64,000 nt of DNA from Paracidovorax sp031843945 (GTDB lineage: Bacteria > Pseudomonadota > Gammaproteobacteria > Burkholderiales > Burkholderiaceae_C): contig NZ_JAVTJJ010000003.1 in the NCBI RefSeq assembly GCF_031843945.1, positions 290,858-354,857 of the forward strand, in the 5' to 3' direction. The notes under the pieces were generated by a model. The model saw nothing but the letters and a program-made list of their open reading frames with translations. It made no database searches and had not been told where the DNA came from. Below, in pieces: positions 31,520 through 40,264 of this stretch. A program made the translations under genes and the position numbers. How positions within the stretch are numbered: the first letter of the stretch is position 1; every line of letters begins with the position of its first letter.

Positions 31520-33976
31520 TTGGACCGCGTGCCGCCCCTGATCCTCGGCGTTCGCCACCACAGCCCCGCCTGCGCGCGGCTGGTGGCGCAGCGCATCCGC
31601 GCGCTGAAGCCGGCCCATGTGCTCATCGAAGGCCCGGCGGATTTCAACGCCCGGCTGGACGAGCTCGCACTGCCGCATCGGCTGCCCATCGCCATCTACA
31701 GCTACTTCTCGCATGACGAGGCGCACCGCGGGTCGTGGTCGCCGCTGGCCGAGCATTCGCCCGAATGGCAGGCGCTGCAGGAGGGGCGGCGCGTGGGCGC
31801 GCAAGTGCGCTTCATCGACCTGCCGGCCTGGCACGACGCCTTTTCGCGTATGGAGAACCGCTATGCCGATGTGGCCGACGCCGAGCATGAAGCGCGCGCC
31901 GAGGCCTACGAAGATGCGCTGACCGACGCGCTGTCGGTGCAGGGCCGCGACGCGCTGTGGGACCACCTGTTCGAGGACGGGAGTGACGGCGATGAACTCG
32001 CGCAGCGTCTGGCCACCTATTTCGACCATCTGCGGCCCGACGGCGACCCGGGCTCGCTGGGCAACCAGGCACGCGAGCAGATGATGGCGCGCTGGATCGC
32101 CTGGGCCATGGCGCAGCGCGACGGGCTGGTGCTGGTGGTGTGCGGCGGCTACCACGCACCGGCGCTGGCGCGGCTGTGGACGGGCTGTTCGGGCGAGATG
32201 CCCGAGACGCCCGCGCCGTCCGGTCTGGCGCACGAGGGCATCGCGGCGGCGCCTGCCACCGCGCCGCGCTTCGGCTCCTACCTCGTGCCCTACACCTTCA
32301 AGCGCCTCGATGCCTTTGCCGGCTATGCCTCGGGCATGCCCTCTCCGGCCTACTACCAGTGGGTGTGGGAGCACGGCATCGAAGGCGCCGCGGCCCGCGC
32401 GCTGGAGCGCGTGGTGCGCCGCCTGCGCGAGAAGAAGCTGCCCGCGTCCACCGCCGACCTCATGGCCGTGCACCTGCGCGCGCTGGGCCTGGCAAGGCTG
32501 CGCGGCCATGCGCAGCCGCTGCGCAGCGACTGGCTTGATGCGCTGGCCGGCGCGCTGGTCAAGACCGCGCTCGACGCACCACTGCCCTGGACCTACCGCG
32601 GGCCGATGCGCACCGGCACCGACCCTGCGCTGGTCGAGGCGATGGATGTGCTGGCCGGCGACGGCGTGGGGCAGCTGGCGCCCGGCACACCGCAGCCGCC
32701 GCTGGTGGACGCCGTGCGCACCGAACTCGCCGCGCTGGGCATTGCGCTGCGCGGCACGCTGCAGCTCGATCTGCTCAGCAACACCGAGCGCGCGAAGAGC
32801 CGCACGCTGCACCGCCTGCGCATCCTGGGCCTGCCTGGCGTCGTGCGCAGCCGCGGACCCCAGCAGGCGCTGTCGGGTGAGCGCACCGAGGTCTGGCAAT
32901 TGACCGAGCCCTTCGAGCAGCAGGCCGCGCTGATCGAGGCCGGCGCCTGGGGCGCCACGCTGGTCGACGCGGCGCGCGCCAGGCTCGAAGACGAGCTGCG
33001 CCGTGCGCAAGGCCGCATCGTGCCGCTGGCCGAAGGTTTGAACCAAGCCGCCTGGGCCGGCCTGGCCGCGCTCAGCGACCGGCTGCTGCGCGAGCTGCAG
33101 GCATCCATTGCAAGCGAGCCCCGCTTCGAGGCCCTGGCACCTGCGCTGGGGCTGCTGCAGACGCTGCTGCGCCATGGCCAGATGCTGGGCATGGCCGACG
33201 CGCCAGTGCTGCGCGTGGTCATCACCGCCGGCTTCGACCGCGCGCTGTGGCTGCTGGAGCCCCCGGCCGCCATTGCGCCGGCCGACCTGGACGACCACCT
33301 GCAGGGCCATATCGCGCTGCGCCGCATCGTGGCGGACGAAGTGGCTGACGCCGAAGCCGCCGTCGGGTCGGGCCGGCCGGACCACGCCGCGCTCGGCATC
33401 GAACCCGCCCGTGCCGTCGCGGTGTGGCAGCGCAAGGCCGCCGACGCGGCGGCCGCGCCCGTCAGCCGCGGCGCGGCGCTGGGCGCGTCCTTGAGTCTGG
33501 CCGCGCGTGGCGTGGACAGCGGCGCCAACGTGGCGGATGCGATGGCCCTGCTGGGCGCCATGCCCGCACCGGTGCTCGGCGACGCACTCACGGGCCTGCT
33601 CGCCCTCGCCCGAGAAACCCTGTCGTCCGAGCCCGCCTTCGCCGCCGGCATGGACCGTCGGGTGCAGGCGCTGGACAACGCCGACTTCGTGCAGGCCCTG
33701 CCCAGCCTGCGCGCCGCCTTCGCCTGGCTGCCGCCGCAGGAGCGCGGTGCCCTCGCCGATCAGGTGCTGGGGCTGCACGGCGCCCAGGGCGTGTCGCGGC
33801 GGGCCTTGACGCAGCCTTTCGCGGCCGGAAACTCGTCGCAAGCTTGGGCGGCAGCGCACGCGGCCGAGGCATCTGCCCTCGCGGCCTTGCAGGCGTGGGG
33901 TATCGCATCCGCCGAAGTCCTGGCGATGGCACCGGGCGATGAGCCCAGCGGCACGCGCCCGAAGAACGCAAACTGA
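31520..33976 (+). CDS. DUF5682 family protein (YehM-like)
   Basis: An 818-residue protein. The N-terminal region has LILGVRHHSPAC, VLIEGPADFN, a YSYFSHDEAHRGSWSPL segment and RFIDLPAWHDAF. These are the marks of DUF5682, with a His-His near the start and a conserved Glu that recall TraB/TIKI/ChaN-like hydrolase folds (inference). The remainder is mostly helical. It fits E. coli YehM by motif and position. The frame starts at TTG 31520; a GTG at 31529 is an alternative, and neither has a strong ribosome site, so coupling to cbrC is likely. The following VWA gene starts 7 bp after its stop. Confidence 0.82.
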   Translation: MDRVPPLILGVRHHSPACARLVAQRIRALKPAHVLIEGPADFNARLDELALPHRLPIAIYSYFSHDEAHRGSWSPLAEHSPEWQALQEGRRVGAQVRFIDLPAWHDAFSRMENRYADVADAEHEARAEAYEDALTDALSVQGRDALWDHLFEDGSDGDELAQRLATYFDHLRPDGDPGSLGNQAREQMMARWIAWAMAQRDGLVLVVCGGYHAPALARLWTGCSGEMPETPAPSGLAHEGIAAAPATAPRFGSYLVPYTFKRLDAFAGYASGMPSPAYYQWVWEHGIEGAAARALERVVRRLREKKLPASTADLMAVHLRALGLARLRGHAQPLRSDWLDALAGALVKTALDAPLPWTYRGPMRTGTDPALVEAMDVLAGDGVGQLAPGTPQPPLVDAVRTELAALGIALRGTLQLDLLSNTERAKSRTLHRLRILGLPGVVRSRGPQQALSGERTEVWQLTEPFEQQAALIEAGAWGATLVDAARARLEDELRRAQGRIVPLAEGLNQAAWAGLAALSDRLLRELQASIASEPRFEALAPALGLLQTLLRHGQMLGMADAPVLRVVITAGFDRALWLLEPPAAIAPADLDDHLQGHIALRRIVADEVADAEAAVGSGRPDHAALGIEPARAVAVWQRKAADAAAAPVSRGAALGASLSLAARGVDSGANVADAMALLGAMPAPVLGDALTGLLALARETLSSEPAFAAGMDRRVQALDNADFVQALPSLRAAFAWLPPQERGALADQVLGLHGAQGVSRRALTQPFAAGNSSQAWAAAHAAEASALAALQAWGIASAEVLAMAPGDEPSGTRPKNAN

Positions 33977-33983
33977 AGAACTC

Positions 33984-35108
33984 ATGGCCCTGGAAATTCC
34001 TTCCGCCCTCCAACGCTGGCGCCTGCTGCTCGGCGATCCAGCCGAGTCGGCCTGCGGTTCGCTGAGTGCCGACTGCCAAGCTGCCGACGCGGCCCTGGAG
34101 TGGCTGTACGGCCGCGATGGCGAGCGTGCCTCGCGCGGCGAGCGCAGTGCGGGCCTGGGTCCGTCGGCGCTCAGCGTGCCGGACTGGATCAACACCATCC
34201 ACGCGCTCTTTCCCAAGGAGGTGATCGAACGCCTGGAGCGGGACGCGGTGGAACGCTTCGGCATCGACGAGGTGGTGACCAACCTCGACGTGCTCGAGCG
34301 CATCGAGCCGTCCGAATCGCTGCTGCGCGCGGTGCTGCACACCAAGCACCTGATGAACCCCGAGGTGCTGGCTGCGGCGCGCAAGCTGGTGGCCGAGGTG
34401 GTGCGCCGCATCATGGAGAAGATGGCCACCGAGGTACGCCAGGCCTTCAGCGGCACGCGCGACCGGCGCCGCCGCTCGCGCATGAAGATCGCACGCAACT
34501 TCGACTTCAAGCGCACCATCGCCAGCAACCTGCACCGATACGATCCGGCGCGAAAGCGGCTGTACCTGGAAACGCCCCTCTTCAACAGCCGCACGCGCCG
34601 CCACGTGGAGCCGTGGGACGTCATCCTGCTGATCGACCAGAGCGGCTCGATGGTCGATTCGGTGATCCACAGCGCCGTGATGGCCGCGTGCCTGTGGCAG
34701 CTGCCGGGCATGCGCACGCGGCTGGTGGCCTTCGACACGGCGGTGGTCGATCTGACGGCTGACGTGTCCGACCCGGTGGAGCTGCTGATGAAGGTGCAGT
34801 TGGGCGGCGGCACCGACATTGCCCAGGCCGTGGCCTATGCGCAGTCGTTGATCGCCAACCCGGGCAAGAGCATCGTGGTGCTGGTCAGCGACTTCTATGA
34901 AGGCGGCAATGAGAGCGAACTGGTGCGGCGCGTGAAGGCGCTGGTCGAATCGGGCGCCAAGGTGCTGGGCCTGGCCGCGCTCGATTCCAAGGCCGAGCCG
35001 GCTTTCGACCGCGAGATGGCAGCGCGGCTGGTGCGCGAGGGTGCGCAGGTGGGCGCGATGACACCGGGTCAACTGGCGGGCTGGCTGGCCGAAAAAGTGC
35101 AGGGCTGA
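33984..35108 (+). CDS. VWA domain protein, CoxE-like (YehP-like)
   Basis: A 374-residue protein whose C-terminal half is a von Willebrand A domain with the metal-ion-dependent adhesion motif DQSGSM (218-223), a conserved GGGTDIAQAV (second MIDAS loop) and VLVSDFYEGG (third). The N-terminal half is helical with a basic stretch (RDRRRRSRMK). VWA proteins of this type pair with MoxR ATPases, which engage them as substrate adaptors. ATG 33984 (MALEIPSALQ) was preferred to an upstream start overlapping the preceding gene. It matches E. coli YehP in domain and gene order, and the next gene starts 1 bp after its stop. Confidence 0.9.
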   Translation: MALEIPSALQRWRLLLGDPAESACGSLSADCQAADAALEWLYGRDGERASRGERSAGLGPSALSVPDWINTIHALFPKEVIERLERDAVERFGIDEVVTNLDVLERIEPSESLLRAVLHTKHLMNPEVLAAARKLVAEVVRRIMEKMATEVRQAFSGTRDRRRRSRMKIARNFDFKRTIASNLHRYDPARKRLYLETPLFNSRTRRHVEPWDVILLIDQSGSMVDSVIHSAVMAACLWQLPGMRTRLVAFDTAVVDLTADVSDPVELLMKVQLGGGTDIAQAVAYAQSLIANPGKSIVVLVSDFYEGGNESELVRRVKALVESGAKVLGLAALDSKAEPAFDREMAARLVREGAQVGAMTPGQLAGWLAEKVQG

Positions 35109-35109
35109 G

Positions 35110-37398
35110 ATGCAGATTCCCGCCAGCATTCCCGCAGCGCCCGGTCCGCTGCGCGCCGACCTCCTCGAACTCACGCCCGAGGCGCTGACGGCGCTGGCCA
35201 ATGCAGGCTTCGTCAAGCGCGCGCAAAAGGATGTGGCCGCCGGGCTGCTGCCGCGGCTGGAGGTGGATGCCGACGGCACCGTCGCCGCGCACTTCGACGA
35301 TGGCGTGCTCACCCGCCTGCCGCCGGGGCGCACGCTGCGCGACGCGGCCTGCACCTGCCCAGCCAGCAGCATGTGCCGGCATCGCGTGATGCTGGTGCTG
35401 GCCTACCAGGCGCAGGCGGGCGGCGCGGCCTTGGCGGCATCGTCGGCGGCGCAGGCTGCGGGCGAGGCCGAGGCTGCCGCGGATGCCACGAGTGCTGCGG
35501 CCGAGGTCCAGGCGGGCGCCCTGCCCTCAGGGGCGGCCCGGCCCGCGAACGCTTCGCCCGACGCTGCCTTCAGTGGCTGGAGCCCGGCCCATTTCGACGA
35601 CGCCGCTCTGGCTGCGAGCTTCGCCCCCGCGGTGCTGGAGCAGGCGGCCAGGCTCGCGGCTGCGCGCCCGGTGATCGCGGTGCAGCCCGGCCACGGCGCG
35701 CACGCGGCGCCGGTGGCGCGCCTGCCGCTGTGCAGCGTGCGCTTCTTCTCGCGCAGCTCGCTCGTGCATGCACGGTGCGACTGCCAGCAAGGCAGCGGCT
35801 GTGCCCATGTGGTGCTGGCGGTGTGGGCCTTCCGTGAGGCCGGCGAGTGGCGGCCGGGCGAAGCCGAGCGCATGGTCGCGCTGTCGCCGCGCCGTGCCGA
35901 GGGCTCGGCGGCGGAGGGCGTCGTCGCCACGCGCTGGCTGGACGGCGAGGCGGCGCAGGCCGCGCGCGCGCAGCTCGACGCCCTGCTGCTCGCGCTGTGG
36001 CTCGAAGGCTCGGGGCAGCCTCTGATGGCGCTGTCGGCACGCGTCGAGGCCCTGCGCGCGCAGCTGCAATCGCTGGGCTGGCGCTGGGTCGAGGACGGCC
36101 TCGACGAGCTCTGGATGCTGCTGCAGGCACAGCAGGCGCGCAGCAGCCGGTTCGACGCCCAGCGCCTGCTGGACGTGGCGGCCGAGTTGTGGGCGCGGCC
36201 CCGTGCGGCCGCACACGTACAGGCGCCAACGATGCCGGGCGCTGCACCACCGCCGCTGCATGCCAGCCAGATCCTGGGCCTGGGCGTGAAGGGCGAAGTG
36301 GCACTGAGCCACCTGCGGCTGGTGTCCCTGGGCGCCGTGCTCTGGTCCGACGATGAAGGCGAGGGCGCCGACGTGCTGCTGGCCGACCCCGACACGCAGA
36401 GCGTCACGGTGCTGGAGCGGCAATGGCCGCGCACCGCCGATGCAGTGGCCGGCGGCACGCCCGCGCCACTCACGGGCCGGCGCGTGGCGGGTTTTCCGCT
36501 GCGCCAGCTCGCGGCCGGCCAGATCATCACCAAGACCGCCTTGCGCCGCGCCAACGGCCGCATCGACATCACCGCCGGCGCGCGCCAGACCGGGGTGATG
36601 CCGCTGTCGCCCACTTCCTGGGACGCGCTTCGCGCGCCGCTGCGCCAGGGCTCGGTGCGCGATCTGATGGCACAGCTGAAGAACAGCCTGCCCGAGTTCG
36701 TGCTGCCGCGCCAGGCGGCCAGCGGCGCCGCAGCGGGCTCGGCGGGTGCCTTGCACGTGCTGGCCTGCGAAGGCCTGCGGGTGCAAGGCAGCCACTGGGA
36801 TGCCGCCGCGCAGGTGCTGCACGTGCAACTGCGGGCCTGCGGCGGTGAGGCGACTGCGGCCGATGCGCATGCCGATGTGCCGGCCGATCCGTCTGCCGAT
36901 GAAGTGCTGCATTTGGCCCTGCCGCACCGCGCCGCCGCGCCGGGCGCCGTCGATGCGCTGGCGCGCGCCGTGGCGGGTGAGTGGGGCGCCCTGCGCGCCG
37001 TGGCCGGCACGGTGCGGCTGGAGGGCGGTCTGGCGCGGATGCAGCCACTGGCGCTGCTCACGGCGCAGCGGGCGGTGGTGCTGCAGGTGGAGGCGCCCGC
37101 GACGCAAGCGCTGGCGCTGCAGGCTCGCCCCACGCCGTGCTCGGCGCGCAGCGCGCTGGTGCACGACACGCGGGCCCTGCTGGCGCAATGGCTGCGCCAG
37201 GGCCTGCGGCACCAGGGCGGCGGCCTGGCAGCGCGCGTCGAGGCGCAAGTCACGGCCCTTCAGCAGGCGGGCCTGGGTCGTTGCGCCACGCAGCTGCAGG
37301 CCGTGCCTACGACGTTGCGCAGTGCCAACCGCGCAGCCTTGCTGCCGCAACTGTGCACGCTGAGCCTGCTGCTGCAAGCTGTGGCGCAGGCCGGCTAG
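35110..37398 (+). CDS. SWIM zinc-finger protein (YehQ-like)
   Basis: A 762-residue protein with two SWIM-type motifs (C-x-C-x5-C-x-H): Cys81/Cys83/Cys89/His91 (CTCPASSMCRH) and Cys223/Cys225/Cys231/His233 (CDCQQGSGCAH). Such fingers bind DNA or protein. The remaining sequence is Ala/Leu-rich, mostly helical, and without recognised catalytic motifs. An Ala-rich linker (about 100-140) separates the two fingers. It ends the seven-gene operon and corresponds to E. coli yehQ, which I recall as disrupted in K-12. No clear terminator follows within 100 bp. Confidence 0.85.
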   Translation: MQIPASIPAAPGPLRADLLELTPEALTALANAGFVKRAQKDVAAGLLPRLEVDADGTVAAHFDDGVLTRLPPGRTLRDAACTCPASSMCRHRVMLVLAYQAQAGGAALAASSAAQAAGEAEAAADATSAAAEVQAGALPSGAARPANASPDAAFSGWSPAHFDDAALAASFAPAVLEQAARLAAARPVIAVQPGHGAHAAPVARLPLCSVRFFSRSSLVHARCDCQQGSGCAHVVLAVWAFREAGEWRPGEAERMVALSPRRAEGSAAEGVVATRWLDGEAAQAARAQLDALLLALWLEGSGQPLMALSARVEALRAQLQSLGWRWVEDGLDELWMLLQAQQARSSRFDAQRLLDVAAELWARPRAAAHVQAPTMPGAAPPPLHASQILGLGVKGEVALSHLRLVSLGAVLWSDDEGEGADVLLADPDTQSVTVLERQWPRTADAVAGGTPAPLTGRRVAGFPLRQLAAGQIITKTALRRANGRIDITAGARQTGVMPLSPTSWDALRAPLRQGSVRDLMAQLKNSLPEFVLPRQAASGAAAGSAGALHVLACEGLRVQGSHWDAAAQVLHVQLRACGGEATAADAHADVPADPSADEVLHLALPHRAAAPGAVDALARAVAGEWGALRAVAGTVRLEGGLARMQPLALLTAQRAVVLQVEAPATQALALQARPTPCSARSALVHDTRALLAQWLRQGLRHQGGGLAARVEAQVTALQQAGLGRCATQLQAVPTTLRSANRAALLPQLCTLSLLLQAVAQAG

Positions 37399-37834
37399 GC
37401 ATCTGTGGGGCAGAAGGGGGGCGCCAAGATCGACGCAGTCCAGGTCGGTTGCATGCTGACGCGGCGCCAGGCCTGCTGGGCAACCTGTCGTGTGCTGCAA
37501 AGATCCAAGGCATGCCGTGCTGCGCCCCGGCATGGGCGCTCCCATCCCGTGGTGCGCGCCAGCACCGTGCGCTTTGAAGACAGCGCCCGCGGACATCGAC
37601 CTGCGGGCGAAGAGCCGGTCCCACAGGCTGATCTGCGTTGAATCTTCCAGCTTGCTGCTCTACGAGCTGCAGAACCAGCCCGCGCTGCTGGCAGGGCCGG
37701 GCTGCGCCGCTCGCAGGTGAGAAGGCATCACAGCGGGTGGTGACGGACGGCAGGCCCATGCCCATCATTTGCTATTAAAATAATAGCTACTTGCGCTTGA
37801 TGTATAAGCGCTGGAGCCCTATTTCATGCTTGAA
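37399..37834. other. Gene-poor gap with dispersed repeat copy 5
   Basis: No gene is convincing here; short open frames look random. A repeat copy occupies about 37771-37825: hairpin GCTATTA (37771-37777) / TAATAGC (37781-37787), then CTTGCGCTTGATGTATAAGCGCTGGAGCC in reverse order relative to copy 1. It separates the convergent SWIM and PLP-enzyme genes and may help end transcription. Confidence 0.65.
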
Positions 37835-39199
37835 TCAGCCGCCACCCGAGTGTGCGCGAACGATGTCCTGTGTCACGCGCAGAAAGGCGTCCACGTCGTC
37901 AGCCGTATGGCAGTGCAGCGGCGACACGCGCACCGCGCCCTGCAACCCGAACGATTCGAGCATGCGGCGTGAATACAGGCTGGCCACGCTGCGCTCGTAG
38001 ACCGTCACGCCGCGCAGGCCGTATTCGTGCACGGCCTGCGTGCATTCCACGCCGTCGATGCCAATGGCGATGATCAGGTCGCGCAGCGTCAGGTCGTCAT
38101 GGTCGAGGAACACCTGCACGCCGGGTTGCGTGCGCAAACCCGGAGGCGCATCGCCATCGCCGCCCTCAAGCAGCCGCGCCAGCAAAGCCCGTTCATGCAG
38201 CGCGATGCGCTCGATGCCGGCGGCGAACAGCGCGCGGCGGTTGGGCGCACCGGCATCGGCGCCCGCCGTGCCGGGCAGTTCGTGCAAGGCCTGTTCACCC
38301 AGCCAGCACACGTAATCGGCGATCTCTGTGACCACGGCGAACTGCCCGGGCGACGAGCTGCCCAGGTCCCAGAAGCCTTCCGGCTTGGCCGACAGCTTGT
38401 GGTGCGGCAGTGCGGCCGCGCGGTCCGACAGCCAGGCGAGGCCCGAGCCACGGCAGCCGAAGAACTTGTAGGGCGCCAGGTTGATGCCGTCCACCGGCGT
38501 CTTGCGCAGGTCGATCAGGCCGTGAGGCGCGTGCTGCACGGCATCCACCAGGATGTAGAGGTCGGGCTTGATGGCGCGGGCTTGGGCCACGATGCGTTCC
38601 AGATCGAGCTTGGCGCCCGAGATGTTCGACGCGTAGATCACGTTCAGCAGCGTGGTGCCTTCGTCCACCAGGCGGGTGATGGCCTCCACGTCCACGCCGC
38701 CCGTGGCCGGGTTGCTGGGCGCCACGCGCAACTCGCGCCCGGTCTCTTGCGCATAGCGCTCCATCGCGTCGTAGGAGGACGGGTGTTCCAGCACCGTGGT
38801 GACCAGGTTGGTACCCGGCACGTTCAGCGCGATGGCGCGCACCATCTCGAACATGGCGCCCGATGCGGTGAGCGCGGCGTGCACGCTGCCGCCTTGCACG
38901 TTCAACATCATGCGCAGGTCGTCGGTGCCGGTGGACTGAATGGCCTGCAGCTCGCGCGCCACGGGGTGGATGCGCTCGGTGTTGTCGGGCACGGCGTCCA
39001 CCAGCGCCAAGCGCTCCACCGCCGCCTTCAGTCGGAACGAGCCGCCCGCGTTGTCGAAGTACATGCGCGGGCGGCCCGCATGGTCGGCATCGACCTGCAA
39101 AAAGCGCGCGCGTACCTCGCGCATCAGCGTTGGTGGAAACAAGTTGCCCTGTGGGTAATGGGCCGGAGAGGAGTCGCCCAAAGCGTCGCTCACCGCCAT
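37835..39199 (-). CDS. Class V aminotransferase / cysteine desulfurase-like PLP enzyme
   Basis: A 454-residue fold-type I PLP enzyme. The Schiff-base lysine is Lys245 in INLAPYKFFGCRGSG. Other class V signs are MYFDNAGG near the N-terminus, the HPSSYDAMERY segment, YILVDAVQHAPH (cofactor Asp) and an SSSPGQFA stretch. It could be a cysteine/selenocysteine-lyase-like enzyme or an aminotransferase; the substrate is not clear. Its ATG (39199) overlaps the stop of the binding-protein gene by one base (TGATG), so the two are translationally coupled. A GTG one codon upstream is an alternative. The partner suggests it processes an amino acid or related compound taken up by that transporter. Confidence 0.82.
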   Translation of the reverse strand: MAVSDALGDSSPAHYPQGNLFPPTLMREVRARFLQVDADHAGRPRMYFDNAGGSFRLKAAVERLALVDAVPDNTERIHPVARELQAIQSTGTDDLRMMLNVQGGSVHAALTASGAMFEMVRAIALNVPGTNLVTTVLEHPSSYDAMERYAQETGRELRVAPSNPATGGVDVEAITRLVDEGTTLLNVIYASNISGAKLDLERIVAQARAIKPDLYILVDAVQHAPHGLIDLRKTPVDGINLAPYKFFGCRGSGLAWLSDRAAALPHHKLSAKPEGFWDLGSSSPGQFAVVTEIADYVCWLGEQALHELPGTAGADAGAPNRRALFAAGIERIALHERALLARLLEGGDGDAPPGLRTQPGVQVFLDHDDLTLRDLIIAIGIDGVECTQAVHEYGLRGVTVYERSVASLYSRRMLESFGLQGAVRVSPLHCHTADDVDAFLRVTQDIVRAHSGGG

Positions 39200-40113
39200 C
39201 ACACGCCCTTCTTGCTCGGGTTGCGGTAGGCCTCGCGCACGGCCTCCGTCATGGGGAAGTTCAGGTTCACGTTGGCAGGCGGAATGGGCTGGGTGAACCA
39301 GCGCGTGTACAGGCGTTCCATCTCGCCGCTCTTCATGAGTTCGGTCACAGTCTCGTCCACCAGCGCCTCGAACTGCGGGTCGTTCTTGCGGAACATGATC
39401 CCGTACGGCTCCTGGCGCAGCACCACGTCGCGCAGCATGCGGTAGTCGCCCGGGTTGGGCGACGTGGCGATCAGGCCGGCCAGCTGCACGTCGTCTAGTA
39501 CGTAAGCGTCTGCGCGGCCGTTGGCCATCAGCAAAAAGGCGTCTGCCGTGTCCTTGCCGGTGACTTCACGCACGTCCACCGCCTCGGTGCGCTTGTAGGT
39601 GCGCAGCAACTGCACGGACGTGCTGCCCGCCACGGTGGCCACCGTCTTGCCCGTCAGATCGGCCAGCGAGTTGATGCCCGAATCCTTCTTCACCGCCACG
39701 GTGATGCCGGCCACGAAATGGCTGGGCGCGAACGCCACCTGCTGTTGGCGCACCACCGAATTGGTGGTGGTGGCGCAGTCCATGTCCACGGTGCCGTTCT
39801 GCATCAGCGGAATGCGGTTGAGCGAGTTGAGCAGCGTGTACTGCACGCGCAGCGCCGGCAGGCCCAGCTTGGCCTTCACCGCGTCCACGATCTTCAGGCA
39901 GATGTCGTTGGAAAACCCCACCGGATCGCCATTGCCCCGCGGCGTGTACGAGAACGGAATGGAGCTGTCGCGGCTGCCGATGTGGATCACGCCGGTCTGC
40001 TTGATGCGGGCCAGAGTGTCGATGTCCTGCGCATGGGCGGCGCCGGGGCCGAGCAGGCAGGCGCCCAGCAGGGCGGCCAGGGCGTTGAGGGGCAGGCGGC
40101 GTGAGGAGGTCAT
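39199..40113 (-). CDS. Amino-acid ABC transporter substrate-binding protein (SBP_bac_3 family)
   Basis: A 304-residue periplasmic protein. A Sec signal peptide (about 1-27, ending AAHA-Q) is followed by the SBP family 3 fold: SRDSSIPFSY, GFSNDICLKIVDAV, DMDCATTTNS, LTGKTVATVAGST and ADAYVLDD. It resembles glutamate/aspartate-type binding proteins. ATG 40113 was chosen for its AAAGGA ribosome site and because it gives a clean signal peptide; an upstream TTG is possible. No permease or ATPase genes adjoin, so it must use one encoded elsewhere. It is coupled to the PLP-enzyme gene and divergent from a LysR regulator. Confidence 0.88.
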   Translation of the reverse strand: MTSSRRLPLNALAALLGACLLGPGAAHAQDIDTLARIKQTGVIHIGSRDSSIPFSYTPRGNGDPVGFSNDICLKIVDAVKAKLGLPALRVQYTLLNSLNRIPLMQNGTVDMDCATTTNSVVRQQQVAFAPSHFVAGITVAVKKDSGINSLADLTGKTVATVAGSTSVQLLRTYKRTEAVDVREVTGKDTADAFLLMANGRADAYVLDDVQLAGLIATSPNPGDYRMLRDVVLRQEPYGIMFRKNDPQFEALVDETVTELMKSGEMERLYTRWFTQPIPPANVNLNFPMTEAVREAYRNPSKKGV

Positions 40114-40190
40114 GGCGGGCGTTCCTTTCAAGGGATAAGGCCGTGTGTCGGAGCGATGACACGGAGGGTGCAGGCCATTGTGAAAGTCGG

Positions 40191-40264
40191 GTTACTTTTC
40201 AAAAAGCGATTTTTTGTGCTGGAATCAAGTGAGCAAAAGTGATGAGTGGCGAAAAGTGATGATG
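40191..40264. promoter_or_regulatory. Divergent control region with repeated GAAAAGT elements
   Basis: Between the binding-protein and LysR genes, AAAAGTGATGA occurs twice 17 bp apart (40235-40245, 40252-40262). An inverted relative GAAAAGTAAC lies at 40200-40191. Such spaced boxes could be the operator of the divergently encoded LysR protein. The second direct copy overlaps the LysR start codon, as expected for autoregulation. No clear -35/-10 pair was assigned. Confidence 0.35.

Noticed and set aside
29708..34819. Open frame of about 1700 codons on the minus strand across four operon genes
   Set aside because: No recognisable domain, and all four plus-strand genes carry clear motifs (Walker A, CbrC cysteines, DUF5682, VWA MIDAS). 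It is a GC artefact.
37405..37641. 78-codon frame after the SWIM gene
   Set aside because: No ribosome site, no family resemblance and Arg/Ala-rich composition; treated as non-coding gap.
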